Source of the DNA: Actinoplanes xinjiangensis
GTDB lineage: Bacteria > Actinomycetota > Actinomycetes > Mycobacteriales > Micromonosporaceae
Length of the DNA: 64,000 bases
Assembly (NCBI RefSeq): GCF_003148685.1
Contig: NZ_QGGR01000015.1
Coordinates: forward strand, 202,026 to 266,025
Direction of reading: 5' to 3'
Below are positions 1-8,442 of the stretch, one piece after another (the first letter of the stretch is position 1; every line of letters begins with the position of its first letter). Under the pieces are notes generated by a model that saw nothing but the letters and a program-made list of their open reading frames with translations, made no database searches and was not told the origin of the DNA. A program made the position numbers and the translations under genes.

Positions 1-177
1 CGCGCCGCCCGGCACGGGATCGCGGTGCGGGTGCCCCGGCCGGGTCTCTGCACCGACAACGGCGCCATGGTGGCCGCGCTCGGCTCGCACCTGGTGAAAG
101 CCGGCATCGCGCCGAGCCGTCTCGATCTGCCCGCTGATTCGGCGATGGGTTTGACCGAGGTCAGTGTGCCGGGGTAG
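1..177 (+). CDS. tsaD: tRNA N6-adenosine threonylcarbamoyltransferase, C-terminal end (partial)
   Basis: The gene is cut by the left window edge; only the last 58 codons are present, ending in TAG. The segment LCTDNGAMVAALG matches the conserved C-terminal part of the TsaD/Kae1/Gcp family, which transfers the threonylcarbamoyl group to A37 of tRNAs that read ANN codons. The catalytic histidines lie upstream of the window. The next gene starts 9 bases after the stop, suggesting joint transcription. Confidence 0.9.
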   Translation, partial: RAARHGIAVRVPRPGLCTDNGAMVAALGSHLVKAGIAPSRLDLPADSAMGLTEVSVPG

Positions 178-186
178 GAAGCGTTC

Positions 187-441
187 ATGATCGCGCGGAT
201 GTGGGAGGTGCGGGCCTCGCGTAGTGGCTTCGACGAGCTGCTGGCCTGGGTCTGCGACACGGCGGTGCCTGCACTGGAGGTACTGCCACAACATGTGTCG
301 AGTGACGTCTATTCGTCCACCGATCAACGCATCGTCGTCATCACCAAATGGCGCAACTCCCCGGAGAACCTGCGGACCCCGCCGGAGAACCTGGTGGCAC
401 GCGCTCCGCACGTCTGGGATTTCAACCCCGTCGATCGCTGA
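187..441 (+). CDS. Small hypothetical protein, possibly a dimeric alpha-beta barrel (ABM-like) fold
   Basis: An 84-residue protein starting at ATG 187, with an AGGAAG ribosome site just upstream and only 9 bases after the tsaD stop. It begins MIARMWEVR, has a central segment with many small and aliphatic residues, then the strand-like IVVITKWRN. This pattern (short strand at the N-terminus, helix, strand ending in W) resembles antibiotic-biosynthesis-monooxygenase-type ferredoxin-like barrels, but I cannot confirm the family. It has no signal peptide or membrane segment. It probably shares the tsaD transcript. The function is unknown. Confidence 0.6.
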   Translation: MIARMWEVRASRSGFDELLAWVCDTAVPALEVLPQHVSSDVYSSTDQRIVVITKWRNSPENLRTPPENLVARAPHVWDFNPVDR

Positions 442-483
442 CCGGTCGCAGTCGGCGCACCCCGGCTTTACCGTCGGGGCCTG

Positions 484-2295
484 ATGCGAAGACTGCCTGC
501 GCCCGACCCCGGTGTCCCCGACTCTCGATCCGCCACCCGATATCTGCTCTGGCTGATCCGGCGATCCCGCCTGACGGTCGCCGCCGCGGCACTGCTGGCG
601 ATCACCTGGATGGGATGCCAGGCGCTGGTGCCCGCGGTCGTCGGCCGGGCGGTGGACGCCGCCGTGGACCGGGACGCGACCGCCCTGGCCGTCTGGGCGG
701 CGCTCCTTCTCGGTGTCGGGCTGGTGCAGGCGTTCACCGGGATCGCGCGGCATCGGTTCGCGGTCACCAACTGGCTGTCCGCGGCCTTCCGGACCGTGCA
801 GGTGGTGGTCCGGCAGGCGAACCGACTCGGCTCCACGCTGCCGCGCCGGCTGGACGCCGGTGAGGTGGTGGCGATCGGCACCTCGGACATCACCCACATC
901 GGCAGCGCCGTCGACATCACCTCGCGAGGCATGGGGTCGCTGCTCGCCGTGATCACGGTCACCGTCGTGCTGCTGCACACGTCGGTGCCGCTGGGGTTGG
1001 TGGTGCTGCTGGGCGTACCGCTGCTGATGTCGGTGGTCGGGGTGCTGATCCCGCCGCTGCACCGGCGGCAGCGCAGCTACCGGGACCGGCAGGGCTACCT
1101 GACCGGACGGGCCGCGGACCTGGTCGGCGGCCTGCGGGTGCTGCGCGGCGTGGGCGGGGAGGCGACCATGGCGGCCCGCTACCGGGCCGAGTCACGGGCA
1201 CTCGGCGCGGCCGGCGTGCACACCGCGCGGATCGAGTCGCTGCTGGAGGCCGCGCAGGTGCTGCTGCCGGGGCTGTTCCTGGTGCTGGTCACGTGGCTCG
1301 GCGCGCGGTTCGCGGCGGACGGGCGGATCACCGTGGGGCAGCTGGTGGCGTTCTACGCGTACGCCGCCTTCCTGGTCGCGCCGCTGCGCCAGCTCACCGA
1401 GGCGATCGACAAGATGACCCGCGGGCACGTCTCCGGCCGGCGGGTGGTGACGATGCTGCGCGGGCGCAGCGATCTGGTGGATCCTCCGGATCCGGTGCCG
1501 CTCCCGGCAGGCGATCTGGTGGATCCCGTCTCGGGGGTACGGGTGACGCCCGGCCGTCTCACCGCGATCGCCGCCACGGACCCCGCCGAGGCGGCCGGGA
1601 TCGCCGATCGACTGGGCCGGTACGCCGACGGTGCCACGCTGGGCGGTGTCCCGCTCGCCGCCGCAGCCCTGTCCGAGGTGCGCGCGCGGATCCTGGTCGC
1701 CGACAACGAGGCCCGCCTGTTCTCCGGCCGGCTCCGGGCGGACCTCGATCCGTACGGCACCGGCGCTCTGGAGAAGGCTCTGGAGGCCGCCGAGGCCACC
1801 GAGACGGTCGAGGCGCTGCCGGACGGCCCGGACGCCCTGGTGACCGATCGGGGCCGCTGTTTCTCCGGCGGCCAGCAGCAGCGGCTGCGCCTGGCCCGGG
1901 CCCTGATCGCCGACCCGGAGGTGCTGATCCTGGTGGAGCCGACGAACGCGGTGGACGCGTGGACCGAGGACCGGATCGCCGGGCGGCTGCGGGCGGCACG
2001 GGCCGGCCGGACCACGGTGGTCTGCACGAACAGCCCGCTGCTGCTGAGCCGGGCCGACCGGGTCTGTTTCGTCGCGGACGGCCGGGTGGTGGCGGCCGGC
2101 CCGCACGCCGACCTGCTGACCGCCGAACCCGGCTACGCCGGCCTGGTCCGCCGCGGCAACGGCTCGGCCTCCGACTCCGGAGACGCGGAGAAGAGCGGGG
2201 ACGCGGAGACGAGCGGGGACGCGGAGACGAGCGGGGACGCGGAGACGAGCGGGGACGCGGAGACGAGCGGGGAAGCCGGCGAGGACCGGTCGTGA
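484..2295 (+). CDS. ABC exporter subunit with degenerate ATP-binding half (Walker A lost)
   Basis: A 603-residue half-transporter: membrane domain with several hydrophobic segments over about residues 20-320, then a nucleotide-binding domain over about 340-560. The signature FSGGQQQRLRLARAL is intact. The Walker A position reads LTAIAATDPAEAAG, with no GxxGxGKS, the Walker B Asp is replaced (VLILVEPTNAVD), and the H-loop His is absent (VVCTNSPLLL). This subunit therefore probably cannot bind ATP at its own site and supplies only the signature to its partner. The C-terminus carries four perfect 18-bp repeats coding for SGDAET-type units. Its stop overlaps the GTG start of the next subunit. The substrate cannot be deduced; drugs, peptides or lipids are all possible for this family. 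Confidence 0.85.
   Translation: MRRLPAPDPGVPDSRSATRYLLWLIRRSRLTVAAAALLAITWMGCQALVPAVVGRAVDAAVDRDATALAVWAALLLGVGLVQAFTGIARHRFAVTNWLSAAFRTVQVVVRQANRLGSTLPRRLDAGEVVAIGTSDITHIGSAVDITSRGMGSLLAVITVTVVLLHTSVPLGLVVLLGVPLLMSVVGVLIPPLHRRQRSYRDRQGYLTGRAADLVGGLRVLRGVGGEATMAARYRAESRALGAAGVHTARIESLLEAAQVLLPGLFLVLVTWLGARFAADGRITVGQLVAFYAYAAFLVAPLRQLTEAIDKMTRGHVSGRRVVTMLRGRSDLVDPPDPVPLPAGDLVDPVSGVRVTPGRLTAIAATDPAEAAGIADRLGRYADGATLGGVPLAAAALSEVRARILVADNEARLFSGRLRADLDPYGTGALEKALEAAEATETVEALPDGPDALVTDRGRCFSGGQQQRLRLARALIADPEVLILVEPTNAVDAWTEDRIAGRLRAARAGRTTVVCTNSPLLLSRADRVCFVADGRVVAAGPHADLLTAEPGYAGLVRRGNGSASDSGDAEKSGDAETSGDAETSGDAETSGDAETSGEAGEDRS
2194..2265 (+). repeat. Four perfect 18-bp tandem repeats in an exporter gene
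   Basis: The unit AGCGGGGACGCGGAGACG occurs four times head to tail, with a partial unit on each side. It codes for SGDAET-type acidic repeats in the tail of the first exporter subunit. It stays in frame, so copy-number changes would alter tail length without breaking the gene. Confidence 0.9.
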
Positions 2296-4076
2296 GCCGG
2301 CTGCTGCCGGTCGCGAGCGCCGCGCAGGCCCGCCGGTACGCCCGCGACCTGATCCATCAGTACCCCGGCCTGTTCCGCGCCACGATCAGCCTGCACGTGG
2401 CCGCCGCGCTGGCCGGTCTGGCCGGCCCCCGCCTGCTCGGGGAGCTGGTGCAGGGCGTGCACGACCGCGTCCCGATGTCCGAACTGGACCTGCTCGCGCT
2501 CGCCATCGGCGGGTTCGTGCTGGTGCAGACGATGCTGATCCGGTTCGCGCACCTGGCGTCGGCGCGACTGGGGGAGCGGGTGCTGACCCGGTTGCGGGAG
2601 GAGTTCGTCGGCCGGGTGCTCGCCCTGCCACTGTCCACGGTGGAGGCGGCCGGGTCCGGTGACCTGCTGACCCGGACCACCCGGGACGTCGACGCGCTGT
2701 CCAAGTGCGTCCGCTTCGCCGTGCCGGAGACACTGATCGCCCTGATCACTCTCGGTCTCGTTGTGGGGGCGCTGCTGCTGGTCAGCCCGATCTTCGCGGC
2801 GCCGCTGCTGATTGGAGTGCCGATCATGGCGGTCGGGACCCGGTGGTATCTGCGGCACGCGCCACGGGGGTACCTGCGGCAGAACGCCGCCTACTCGGAC
2901 GTGACCGAGGGGCTGACCGAGACGGTGGAGAGCGCCCGTACGGTCGAGGCGCTCGGCCGTCAGCGGCAGCGGGTCGACCGTACCGACGTCGACCTGCGGC
3001 GATCCTGGCGCGCCGAGCGGTACACGTTGCGCCTGCGGACGGTGTGGTGGCCGGTCATCGAGATCAGCTACGTGGTGCCGATGGTGCTGACCCTGCTCAC
3101 CGGTGGCTGGCTCTACCTGCACGACCTGGTCACGCTCGGCGCGCTGACCGCCGCCGTGATCTACGTCCAGCAACTTGTCGACCCGCTGGACCGGCTGGTC
3201 GGCTGGCTCGACGAACTGGAGGTCGGCGCGGCCGCGCTGGCCCGGCTGCTCGGTGTCACGGCCGGCCCACCGCCGGCGGTCACCGACGTCGCGGAGCCGG
3301 TCGGCAACCGGATCGAGGTACGCGACGTGCGGTTCGCCTACGCGCCGGGACGCGAGGTGCTGCACGGCGTGGACCTGGTCCTCGAACCGGGCGAGCGGCT
3401 CGCCGTCGTCGGGGTCTCCGGGGCCGGCAAGTCCACCCTCGGCCGGCTCCTCGCCGGGGTGCACCGGCCCACCTCGGGCAGCATCACGGTCGGCGGGGTG
3501 CCGCTGGGCGCGCTGCCACCCGACCGGTTGCGGGCCGAGGTCGCCCTGGTCACCCAGGAACACCACGTGTTCATCGGCACCCTGCGCGACAACGTGGCCA
3601 TGGTGCGGCCCGGTGCGCAGGAGGGGGAGATCCGGGCGGCGCTCACCGCCGTACAGGCCCTCGCCTGGGTCGACGAGCTGCCGGACGGGCTGGACACGAT
3701 GGTCGGCTCCGGTGGTGTCCCGCTCACTCCGGCGCAGGCGCAGCAGGTGGCGCTGGCGCGGCTGGTGATCGCCGATCCGCACACCCTGGTGCTCGACGAG
3801 GCGACGGCGATGCTCGACCCGCGGGCCGCCCGGGACCTGGAACGGTCCCTCGCGGCGGTGGTCAGCGGCCGCACCGTGGTGGCGATCGCACACCGGCTGT
3901 TCGCGGCGCACGACGCCGACCGGGTGGCGGTGATGGCGGCCGGGCGGATCGTCGAGCTGGGGTCGCACGACGAGCTGGTGGCGGCGGGTGGGGCCTACGC
4001 CGCGCTGTGGGACTCGTGGCAGGGCGGTGGCGGGGCCATGAAAAAAGCGCGCCCGGAGGGCGCGCCTTTTCCCTGA
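2292..4076 (+). CDS. ABC exporter subunit with intact Walker motifs and degenerate signature
   Basis: A 594-residue half-transporter starting at GTG 2292, inside the stop of the preceding subunit. Membrane helices span roughly residues 30-320 and the nucleotide-binding domain about 345-580. Walker A is GVSGAGKST, the Q-loop is VTQEHHVF, Walker B is TLVLDEAT and the H-loop His is present (AIAHRL). The ABC signature is changed to LTPAQAQQV in place of LSGGQ. With the neighbour, which has the reverse pattern, the pair can build one complete composite ATP site: Walker A/B from this protein and the signature from the other. The last codons run through the transcription terminator stem that separates it from groEL. 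Confidence 0.9.
   Translation: MSRLLPVASAAQARRYARDLIHQYPGLFRATISLHVAAALAGLAGPRLLGELVQGVHDRVPMSELDLLALAIGGFVLVQTMLIRFAHLASARLGERVLTRLREEFVGRVLALPLSTVEAAGSGDLLTRTTRDVDALSKCVRFAVPETLIALITLGLVVGALLLVSPIFAAPLLIGVPIMAVGTRWYLRHAPRGYLRQNAAYSDVTEGLTETVESARTVEALGRQRQRVDRTDVDLRRSWRAERYTLRLRTVWWPVIEISYVVPMVLTLLTGGWLYLHDLVTLGALTAAVIYVQQLVDPLDRLVGWLDELEVGAAALARLLGVTAGPPPAVTDVAEPVGNRIEVRDVRFAYAPGREVLHGVDLVLEPGERLAVVGVSGAGKSTLGRLLAGVHRPTSGSITVGGVPLGALPPDRLRAEVALVTQEHHVFIGTLRDNVAMVRPGAQEGEIRAALTAVQALAWVDELPDGLDTMVGSGGVPLTPAQAQQVALARLVIADPHTLVLDEATAMLDPRAARDLERSLAAVVSGRTVVAIAHRLFAAHDADRVAVMAAGRIVELGSHDELVAAGGAYAALWDSWQGGGGAMKKARPEGAPFP
4041..4070. terminator. Bidirectional rho-independent terminator between the exporter and groEL
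   Basis: The stem GCGCGCCC/GGGCGCGC with a 3-base GGA loop is flanked by six A on the left and four T on the right. Read on the minus strand it ends in six T, a good terminator for groEL; read on the plus strand it has four T after the stem. It lies inside the last codons of the upstream exporter gene. Confidence 0.85.
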
Positions 4077-4089
4077 GCGGACGGACGGA

Positions 4090-5745
4090 TCAGAAGCCCG
4101 GACCGTGCTGGTGGCCGTGCCCGTGACCGCCGTGGCTGTGGCCGTGGCCACCGTCGGCGGCCGGAGCGGCCTCGGCCGGCTTCTCCACCACGAGGCTCTC
4201 GGTGGTGAGCAGGAGACCGGCGATCGAGACGGCGTTGGAGACCGCGTTGCGGGTCACCTTCACCGGGTCGATGATGCCGGCCGCGGCCAGGTCGACGTAC
4301 TCGTCGGTGGCCGCGTTGAGGCCGTGGCCCCAGCCCAGCTCGTTGACCTTGCCCACCACGACGTAGCCGTCGTGGCCGGCGTTCTGCGCGATCCAGCGCA
4401 GCGGCTCGACGAGCGCCTTGCGGACGATGCCGACGCCGAGCGCCTCCTCGCCGGTGAGGCCGAGGTTGCCCTCGAGCTCCTTGGCGACCTGGGCGAGAGC
4501 AGCGCCGCCACCCGGGACGGTCCCCTCCTCGACGGCCGCCTTGGTCGCCGCAATGGCGTCCTCGATGCGGTGCTTGCGCTCCTTCATCTCGACCTCGGTC
4601 GCGGCACCGACCTTGATCACCGCGACGCCGCCGGAGAGCTTGGCCAGCCGCTCCGAGAGCTTCTCGCGGTCCCAGTCGGAGTCGGACGCCTCGATCTCCT
4701 TGCGGATCTGCGAGACCCGGTCGGCGACGTCGGAGGAGTTGCCGCCACCGTCGACGATGGTGGTGTTCTCCTTGTCGACGACGATCCGCCGGGCGCTGCC
4801 CAGCGACTCGATGCCGACCTGGTCGAGCTTGTAACCGAGCTCGGGGGCGATCAGCTCGCCACCGGTCGCGATCGCGAGGTCCTGGAGGATCGCCTTGCGG
4901 CGGTCACCGAAACCGGGCGCCTTCACCGCGACGACCTTGATGGTCTTACGCAGCGAGTTGACCACCAGAGTGGACAGGGCCTGGCCCTCGACGTCCTCCG
5001 CGACGATCAGCAGCGGCTTGCTGGTCTGGAGCACCTTCTCCAGCAGCGGAAGCAGCTCCTCGATGCTGGAGATCTTCTGCGTGGTGAGGAGGATGTGCGC
5101 GTCCTCCAGCACCGCCTCCTGCGCCTCGGCGTCGGTCACGAAGTTCGGCGAGATGAAGCCCTTGTCGAACTGGAGACCCTCGGTCACCTCGAGCTCGGTG
5201 TGCAGCGCCGAGCCCTCCTCGACGGTGATGACACCGTCGCGCCCGACCCGGTCCATCGCGTCGGCGATCAGCTCGCCGATGGTGGCGTCCTGGGCCGAGA
5301 TGGTGGCCACGTTGGCGATCGCCTTGTGGTCGGCGACCTCGACGGCCTTGGCCAGCAGCGCCTTGGACACGACCTCAGAGGCCTGGTCCATGCCGCGCTT
5401 GAGACCGATCGGGTTGGCGCCGGCGGTCACGTTGCGCAGGCCCTCGCGGACCAGCGCCTGCGCGAGCACGGTCGCCGTGGTGGTTCCGTCACCGGCGACG
5501 TCGTTGGTCTTGGTCGCCACCTCTTTGACGAGCTGCGCGCCGAGGTTCTCGTACGGGTCGGTGAGCTCGATCTCCTTGGCGATGGTCACGCCGTCGTTGG
5601 TGATCGTGGGCGCGCCGAACTTCTTGTCCAGGACGACGTTGCGACCGCGCGGACCGAGGGTGACCTTGACCGTGTCGGCGAGGGTGTTGACGCCGTGCTC
5701 CAGAAGGTGCCGGGCGTTGTCTGAGAAGCTGAGAATCTTCGCCAT
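4090..5745 (-). CDS. groEL1: Chaperonin GroEL1 (60 kDa) with His-rich C-terminus
   Basis: A 551-residue chaperonin, the usual length, starting MAKILSFSDNAR at 5745 with GAAGGGA upstream. An earlier in-frame ATG at 5760 would overlap this ribosome site and is rejected. The family motifs are clear: DGTTTATVLA near the N-terminus, the apical domain in the middle and GGGAALAQ near the C-terminal ATPase half. It forms the double-ring folding chamber with GroES. The tail is rich in His and Gly (GGHGHSHGGHGHGHQHG), unlike the Gly-Gly-Met tail of housekeeping chaperonins; a His-rich tail next to groES is the mark of the actinobacterial GroEL1 paralogue. It is transcribed after groES from a CIRCE-controlled promoter. 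Confidence 0.97.
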   Translation of the reverse strand: MAKILSFSDNARHLLEHGVNTLADTVKVTLGPRGRNVVLDKKFGAPTITNDGVTIAKEIELTDPYENLGAQLVKEVATKTNDVAGDGTTTATVLAQALVREGLRNVTAGANPIGLKRGMDQASEVVSKALLAKAVEVADHKAIANVATISAQDATIGELIADAMDRVGRDGVITVEEGSALHTELEVTEGLQFDKGFISPNFVTDAEAQEAVLEDAHILLTTQKISSIEELLPLLEKVLQTSKPLLIVAEDVEGQALSTLVVNSLRKTIKVVAVKAPGFGDRRKAILQDLAIATGGELIAPELGYKLDQVGIESLGSARRIVVDKENTTIVDGGGNSSDVADRVSQIRKEIEASDSDWDREKLSERLAKLSGGVAVIKVGAATEVEMKERKHRIEDAIAATKAAVEEGTVPGGGAALAQVAKELEGNLGLTGEEALGVGIVRKALVEPLRWIAQNAGHDGYVVVGKVNELGWGHGLNAATDEYVDLAAAGIIDPVKVTRNAVSNAVSIAGLLLTTESLVVEKPAEAAPAADGGHGHSHGGHGHGHQHGPGF

Positions 5746-5817
5746 GAATGGTCCCTTCACGCACCAGCGCCCTGCCCCGAGCTATCGGAACAGGGCGCAA
5801 GCGCAATCAGTTAGGTC

Positions 5818-6126
5818 TTACTTCTCGATGACCGCGAGGACGTCGCGGGCGGAGAGCACCAGGTACTCCTCGCCGGCGTACTTGACCTCGGTGCCGCCGT
5901 ACTTCGAGTAGAGGACGACGTCGCCGACCTTCACGTCGAGCGGAACGCGGTTGCCCTTGTCGTCGATCCGGCCGGGGCCGACGGCGAGGACGGTGCCCTC
6001 CTGGGGCTTCTCCTTGGCGGTGTCGGGGATCACGATGCCGGACGCGGTGGTCGTCTCGGCCTCGTTCGCCTGGACCACGATGCGGTCCTCGAGCGGCTTG
6101 ATCGCAACCTTTGTCGCGGTAGTCAC
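5818..6126 (-). CDS. groES: Co-chaperonin GroES (10 kDa)
   Basis: Co-chaperonin that caps the GroEL ring. Recognisable by KVAIKPLEDRIVVQ at the N-terminus, IPDTAKEKPQEG for the mobile-loop region and VKVGDVVLYSKYGGTEVK. I chose the GTG at 6126, giving 102 residues starting VTTATKVAIK: AGGAGG lies 8 bases upstream and the length matches actinobacterial homologues. The ATG at 6132 is only two bases from AGGAGG; it remains an alternative that adds two residues. groEL1 follows after about 70 bases. Two CIRCE elements lie upstream. Confidence 0.96.
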   Translation of the reverse strand: MTTATKVAIKPLEDRIVVQANEAETTTASGIVIPDTAKEKPQEGTVLAVGPGRIDDKGNRVPLDVKVGDVVLYSKYGGTEVKYAGEEYLVLSARDVLAVIEK

Positions 6127-6257
6127 GGGCATACCCTCCTGGGTACAGGTTTCGCCGGCCATGAACCAGGCCGGTCAATGCCTCATGCCACCGGGCGGGG
6201 CCGTCGTCGCGGGTGCCGGTCCGCCTGGTGCCTAACCGCCACGGAGGACCCGGGCGG

Positions 6258-6284
6258 CTGGCACCCTCATGTTGAGAGTGCTAA
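6258..6284. promoter_or_regulatory. CIRCE operator 1 (HrcA site), imperfect
   Basis: CTGGCACCC, 9 bases, GAGTGCTAA. The right arm matches the CIRCE consensus (TTAGCACTC-N9-GAGTGCTAA) perfectly; the left arm matches at six of nine positions. It lies about 130 bases upstream of groES, in the groES promoter region, where HrcA represses chaperonin genes outside heat shock. Confidence 0.8.
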
Positions 6285-6303
6285 CGCCGAGACTATGTCG
6301 GAA

Positions 6304-6330
6304 CTAGCACTCCGTCAACCAGAGTGCCAA
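6304..6330. promoter_or_regulatory. CIRCE operator 2 (HrcA site)
   Basis: CTAGCACTC, exactly 9 bases, GAGTGCCAA: two mismatches in 18 from the HrcA operator consensus. It is the second of two operators between groES and the divergent methyltransferase gene and ends only 18 bases before the methyltransferase start. Confidence 0.9.
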
Positions 6331-6348
6331 CCTGTCACGCCAGGGAGA

Positions 6349-7533
6349 ATGCCTCTCGTGACCCCACAGTCGTTGCAACTGTTGCGTACCCCCGAGGGGT
6401 TGAAAGCCCTGGCCGCGGCGGCCGAGGTGGCCGGCGGTGAACCGCTCGCCGCCGCCTCGGCCCTACGGGCCCGGGGCTTCGGCGCGGAGCTCTCCGCGGC
6501 CGCCTTGACCCAGGCTAGTTTGCGCGGGCGCGCCGCGATGAAGTTCGGCCCGGACGCCGCCGGGATGTTCTTCACCAGGGCCGGTCTGGAGCAGGCCACC
6601 CGTGCCGTGGTGGCCGACCGGCGGGCCGCGCGGCTCGCCGCGGCGGGCGTCCGGACCCTCGCCGACCTCGGCTGCGGGCTGGGGTCGGACGCGCTGGCCG
6701 CGGCCCGGCACGGCATCACCGTGTACGCGGTGGACGCCGATCCGGTCACGGCGGCGATGGCGGCCGCGAACGCCGAGGCCGCCGGTCTCGCCGACCGGAT
6801 CACCGTGACCTGTGCCGACGCGACCACGGTTCCGGTGGAGCGGTACGACGCGGTCTTCGCCGATCCGGCCCGGCGCCAGGTCGGCCGCGGCCGGGTGTTC
6901 GACCCGAAGGCCTATTCGCCGCCGTGGGACTTCATCGCCGGCCTGCCCGCCCGCACCCCGCGCACGGTGCTGAAGCTGGCACCCGGGATCGACCACGCGC
7001 TGCTGCCGCCCGGTGCCGAGGGGGAGTGGGTCAGCGTCGGTGGCGACCTGGTCGAGGCCGCGTTCTGGTGCGGCCCGCTGGCCGAGGTCCCGCGCCGTGC
7101 CACGCTGCTCGGCCCGGACGCCGGTTTGGTCGGGGCAGGCAACAAATCGGCGGAGGTGGGGCCGGTCGGCGCCTGGATCTACGACCCCGATCCGGCGGTC
7201 ATCCGCTCCCATCTGGTGGCCGAGTTCGCCGCGGCGATCGGCGGGCGGCTGGCCGATCCGGAGATCGCCTACGTCTACACCGACGACCCGGTGGACACGC
7301 CGTTCGCCCGCCGGCTCGCGGTCACCGAGATGCTGCCGTTCTCGCTGAAACGGCTCCGCGCGCTGCTCCGGGAGCGCGGGGTGGGTGTCCTGGAGATCCG
7401 CAAACGAGGCTCGGCGCTGGTCCCCGATCAGCTGCGCAAGGACCTCAGGCTGTCCGGGCCGAACACGGCGGGGCTGGTGCTGACCCGGGTGGAGGGGGCA
7501 CCGGTGGCACTGCTGACCACCGCGGCGATGTGA
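6349..7533 (+). CDS. SAM-dependent methyltransferase (THUMP-like domain family)
   Basis: About 394 residues, starting MPLVTPQSLQLLRTP. The class I methyltransferase fold is visible: LADLGCGLGSDALAAAR (glycine-rich SAM loop), YAVDADP (acidic end of strand 2), then YDAVFADPARRQ, an NPPY-type catalytic position with the form DPARR typical of the actinobacterial THUMP-like family. The C-terminal third (RLRALLRERGVGVLEIRKRG) matches the associated THUMP-like domain. Substrates are unproven; RNA is likely from the fold. GTG 6358 is an alternative start, better spaced from GGGAG. It is divergent from groES and shares the CIRCE region. Confidence 0.8.
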   Translation: MPLVTPQSLQLLRTPEGLKALAAAAEVAGGEPLAAASALRARGFGAELSAAALTQASLRGRAAMKFGPDAAGMFFTRAGLEQATRAVVADRRAARLAAAGVRTLADLGCGLGSDALAAARHGITVYAVDADPVTAAMAAANAEAAGLADRITVTCADATTVPVERYDAVFADPARRQVGRGRVFDPKAYSPPWDFIAGLPARTPRTVLKLAPGIDHALLPPGAEGEWVSVGGDLVEAAFWCGPLAEVPRRATLLGPDAGLVGAGNKSAEVGPVGAWIYDPDPAVIRSHLVAEFAAAIGGRLADPEIAYVYTDDPVDTPFARRLAVTEMLPFSLKRLRALLRERGVGVLEIRKRGSALVPDQLRKDLRLSGPNTAGLVLTRVEGAPVALLTTAAM

Positions 7534-7622
7534 CCCGGCGGGCCGCGATGGGGCGGTCGCGGCGATGTAGCTCACGGGGCGGCAGCGCCGGGGAGGCGAC
7601 CGCGGCGAGGTAGTTTTCGCGG

Positions 7623-8114
7623 ATGGCCAAGAAAGCGGCCGGAACGCCGGCCACCGTGGTGCTCACCACCGAGCGGGTGGCGCACGCCCTGCATCCGTAT
7701 GAGGTGTCGCCGGACGCCCCCAACTACGGTGCGCTGGTGGCCGAGGCCCTCGGGGTCGCTCCGGAGCAGATGTTCAAGACGCTGGTGGCCGAGGTGGACG
7801 GCGCTCTCGTGGTCGGTGTCGTGCCGGTCACCGGTGATCTGGACCTGAAGGCGCTGGCCGCGGCGGCCGGCGGTAAGCGGGCGGCACTGGCCGACCGGGC
7901 GGCCGCGGAGCGCAGCAGCGGCTACGTCCGCGGCGGGATCAGCCCGCTCGGGCAGCGGCGGCGGCTTCCCACCGTGATCGACGACACGGCGGCCGGACTC
8001 GAGGTGATGTATGTGTCGGCGGGCCGCCGCGGGCTGCAGGTGTCACTCGCCCCTGCCGACCTGATCAGACTGACCAGCGCGACCGTCGCCCCGATCCGGG
8101 CGGGCGCATCCTAG
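7623..8114 (+). CDS. ybaK: YbaK-type Cys-tRNA(Pro) deacylase
   Basis: A 163-residue protein of the YbaK/EbsC/ProXp family, which hydrolyses cysteine wrongly attached to tRNA-Pro. The family features are the N-terminal HPYEVSPDAPNYG, the catalytic lysine context QMFKTLVAEVDG, the VPVTGDLDLKALAAA segment, and GGISPLGQRRRLPTVID with the conserved G-x-SPxG motif. Length is normal for the free-standing family. The start ATG 7623 follows the methyltransferase by about 90 bases in the same direction. Confidence 0.92.
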   Translation: MAKKAAGTPATVVLTTERVAHALHPYEVSPDAPNYGALVAEALGVAPEQMFKTLVAEVDGALVVGVVPVTGDLDLKALAAAAGGKRAALADRAAAERSSGYVRGGISPLGQRRRLPTVIDDTAAGLEVMYVSAGRRGLQVSLAPADLIRLTSATVAPIRAGAS

Positions 8115-8442
8115 GCCGTCGGAGGGCCCCCGGTTCTCCCGGTTCGGCCGACTTCCCGGCCCGAAACTACTTAGCGTTACGTTATGCGGACCGTGTGGCG
8201 AATTTCGGCGTTCTCGGCACGGGTCAGTGAAACGGTCGTGTTGCCGGATTGTTATGCCTCGGTACGAGATAGACCGTCGTTGTCGCTTGTGTTCTGCGCC
8301 ACCATGTGAATACGTTGCCGGGCACAACAAACCGGTTCCTGATCCATCGGCGTCATGGTTCAGCAGTGGTTCTCCCAGGCGCTGCCCGTCCCTGACGAAT
8401 CCGAAAGAGGTTCCGGATTCCCCCCGGAAAGGACATATAGGG
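8115..8442. other. Intergenic region upstream of xylF
   Basis: 328 bases without a convincing gene. It holds a direct repeat CGTTA-CGTTA at about 8175-8184 in a locally AT-richer stretch, a plausible promoter or ROK-operator zone. A short inverted repeat TTCCGG/CCGGAA sits just before xylF, its right arm overlapping the ribosome site. I did not find a clear -35/-10 pair. Confidence 0.4.

Noticed and set aside
2133..4151. Long antisense open frame of 672 codons opposite the second exporter gene
   Set aside because: It is a shadow of the real ABC exporter gene: low-complexity His/Gln/Arg/Asp-rich product, no ribosome site, no known domain.
4105..5724. Plus-strand 539-codon frame opposite groEL1
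   Set aside because: A reverse-strand shadow of a clear groEL gene in high-GC DNA; the product is Leu/Gly/Asp/Arg-biased with no family match.
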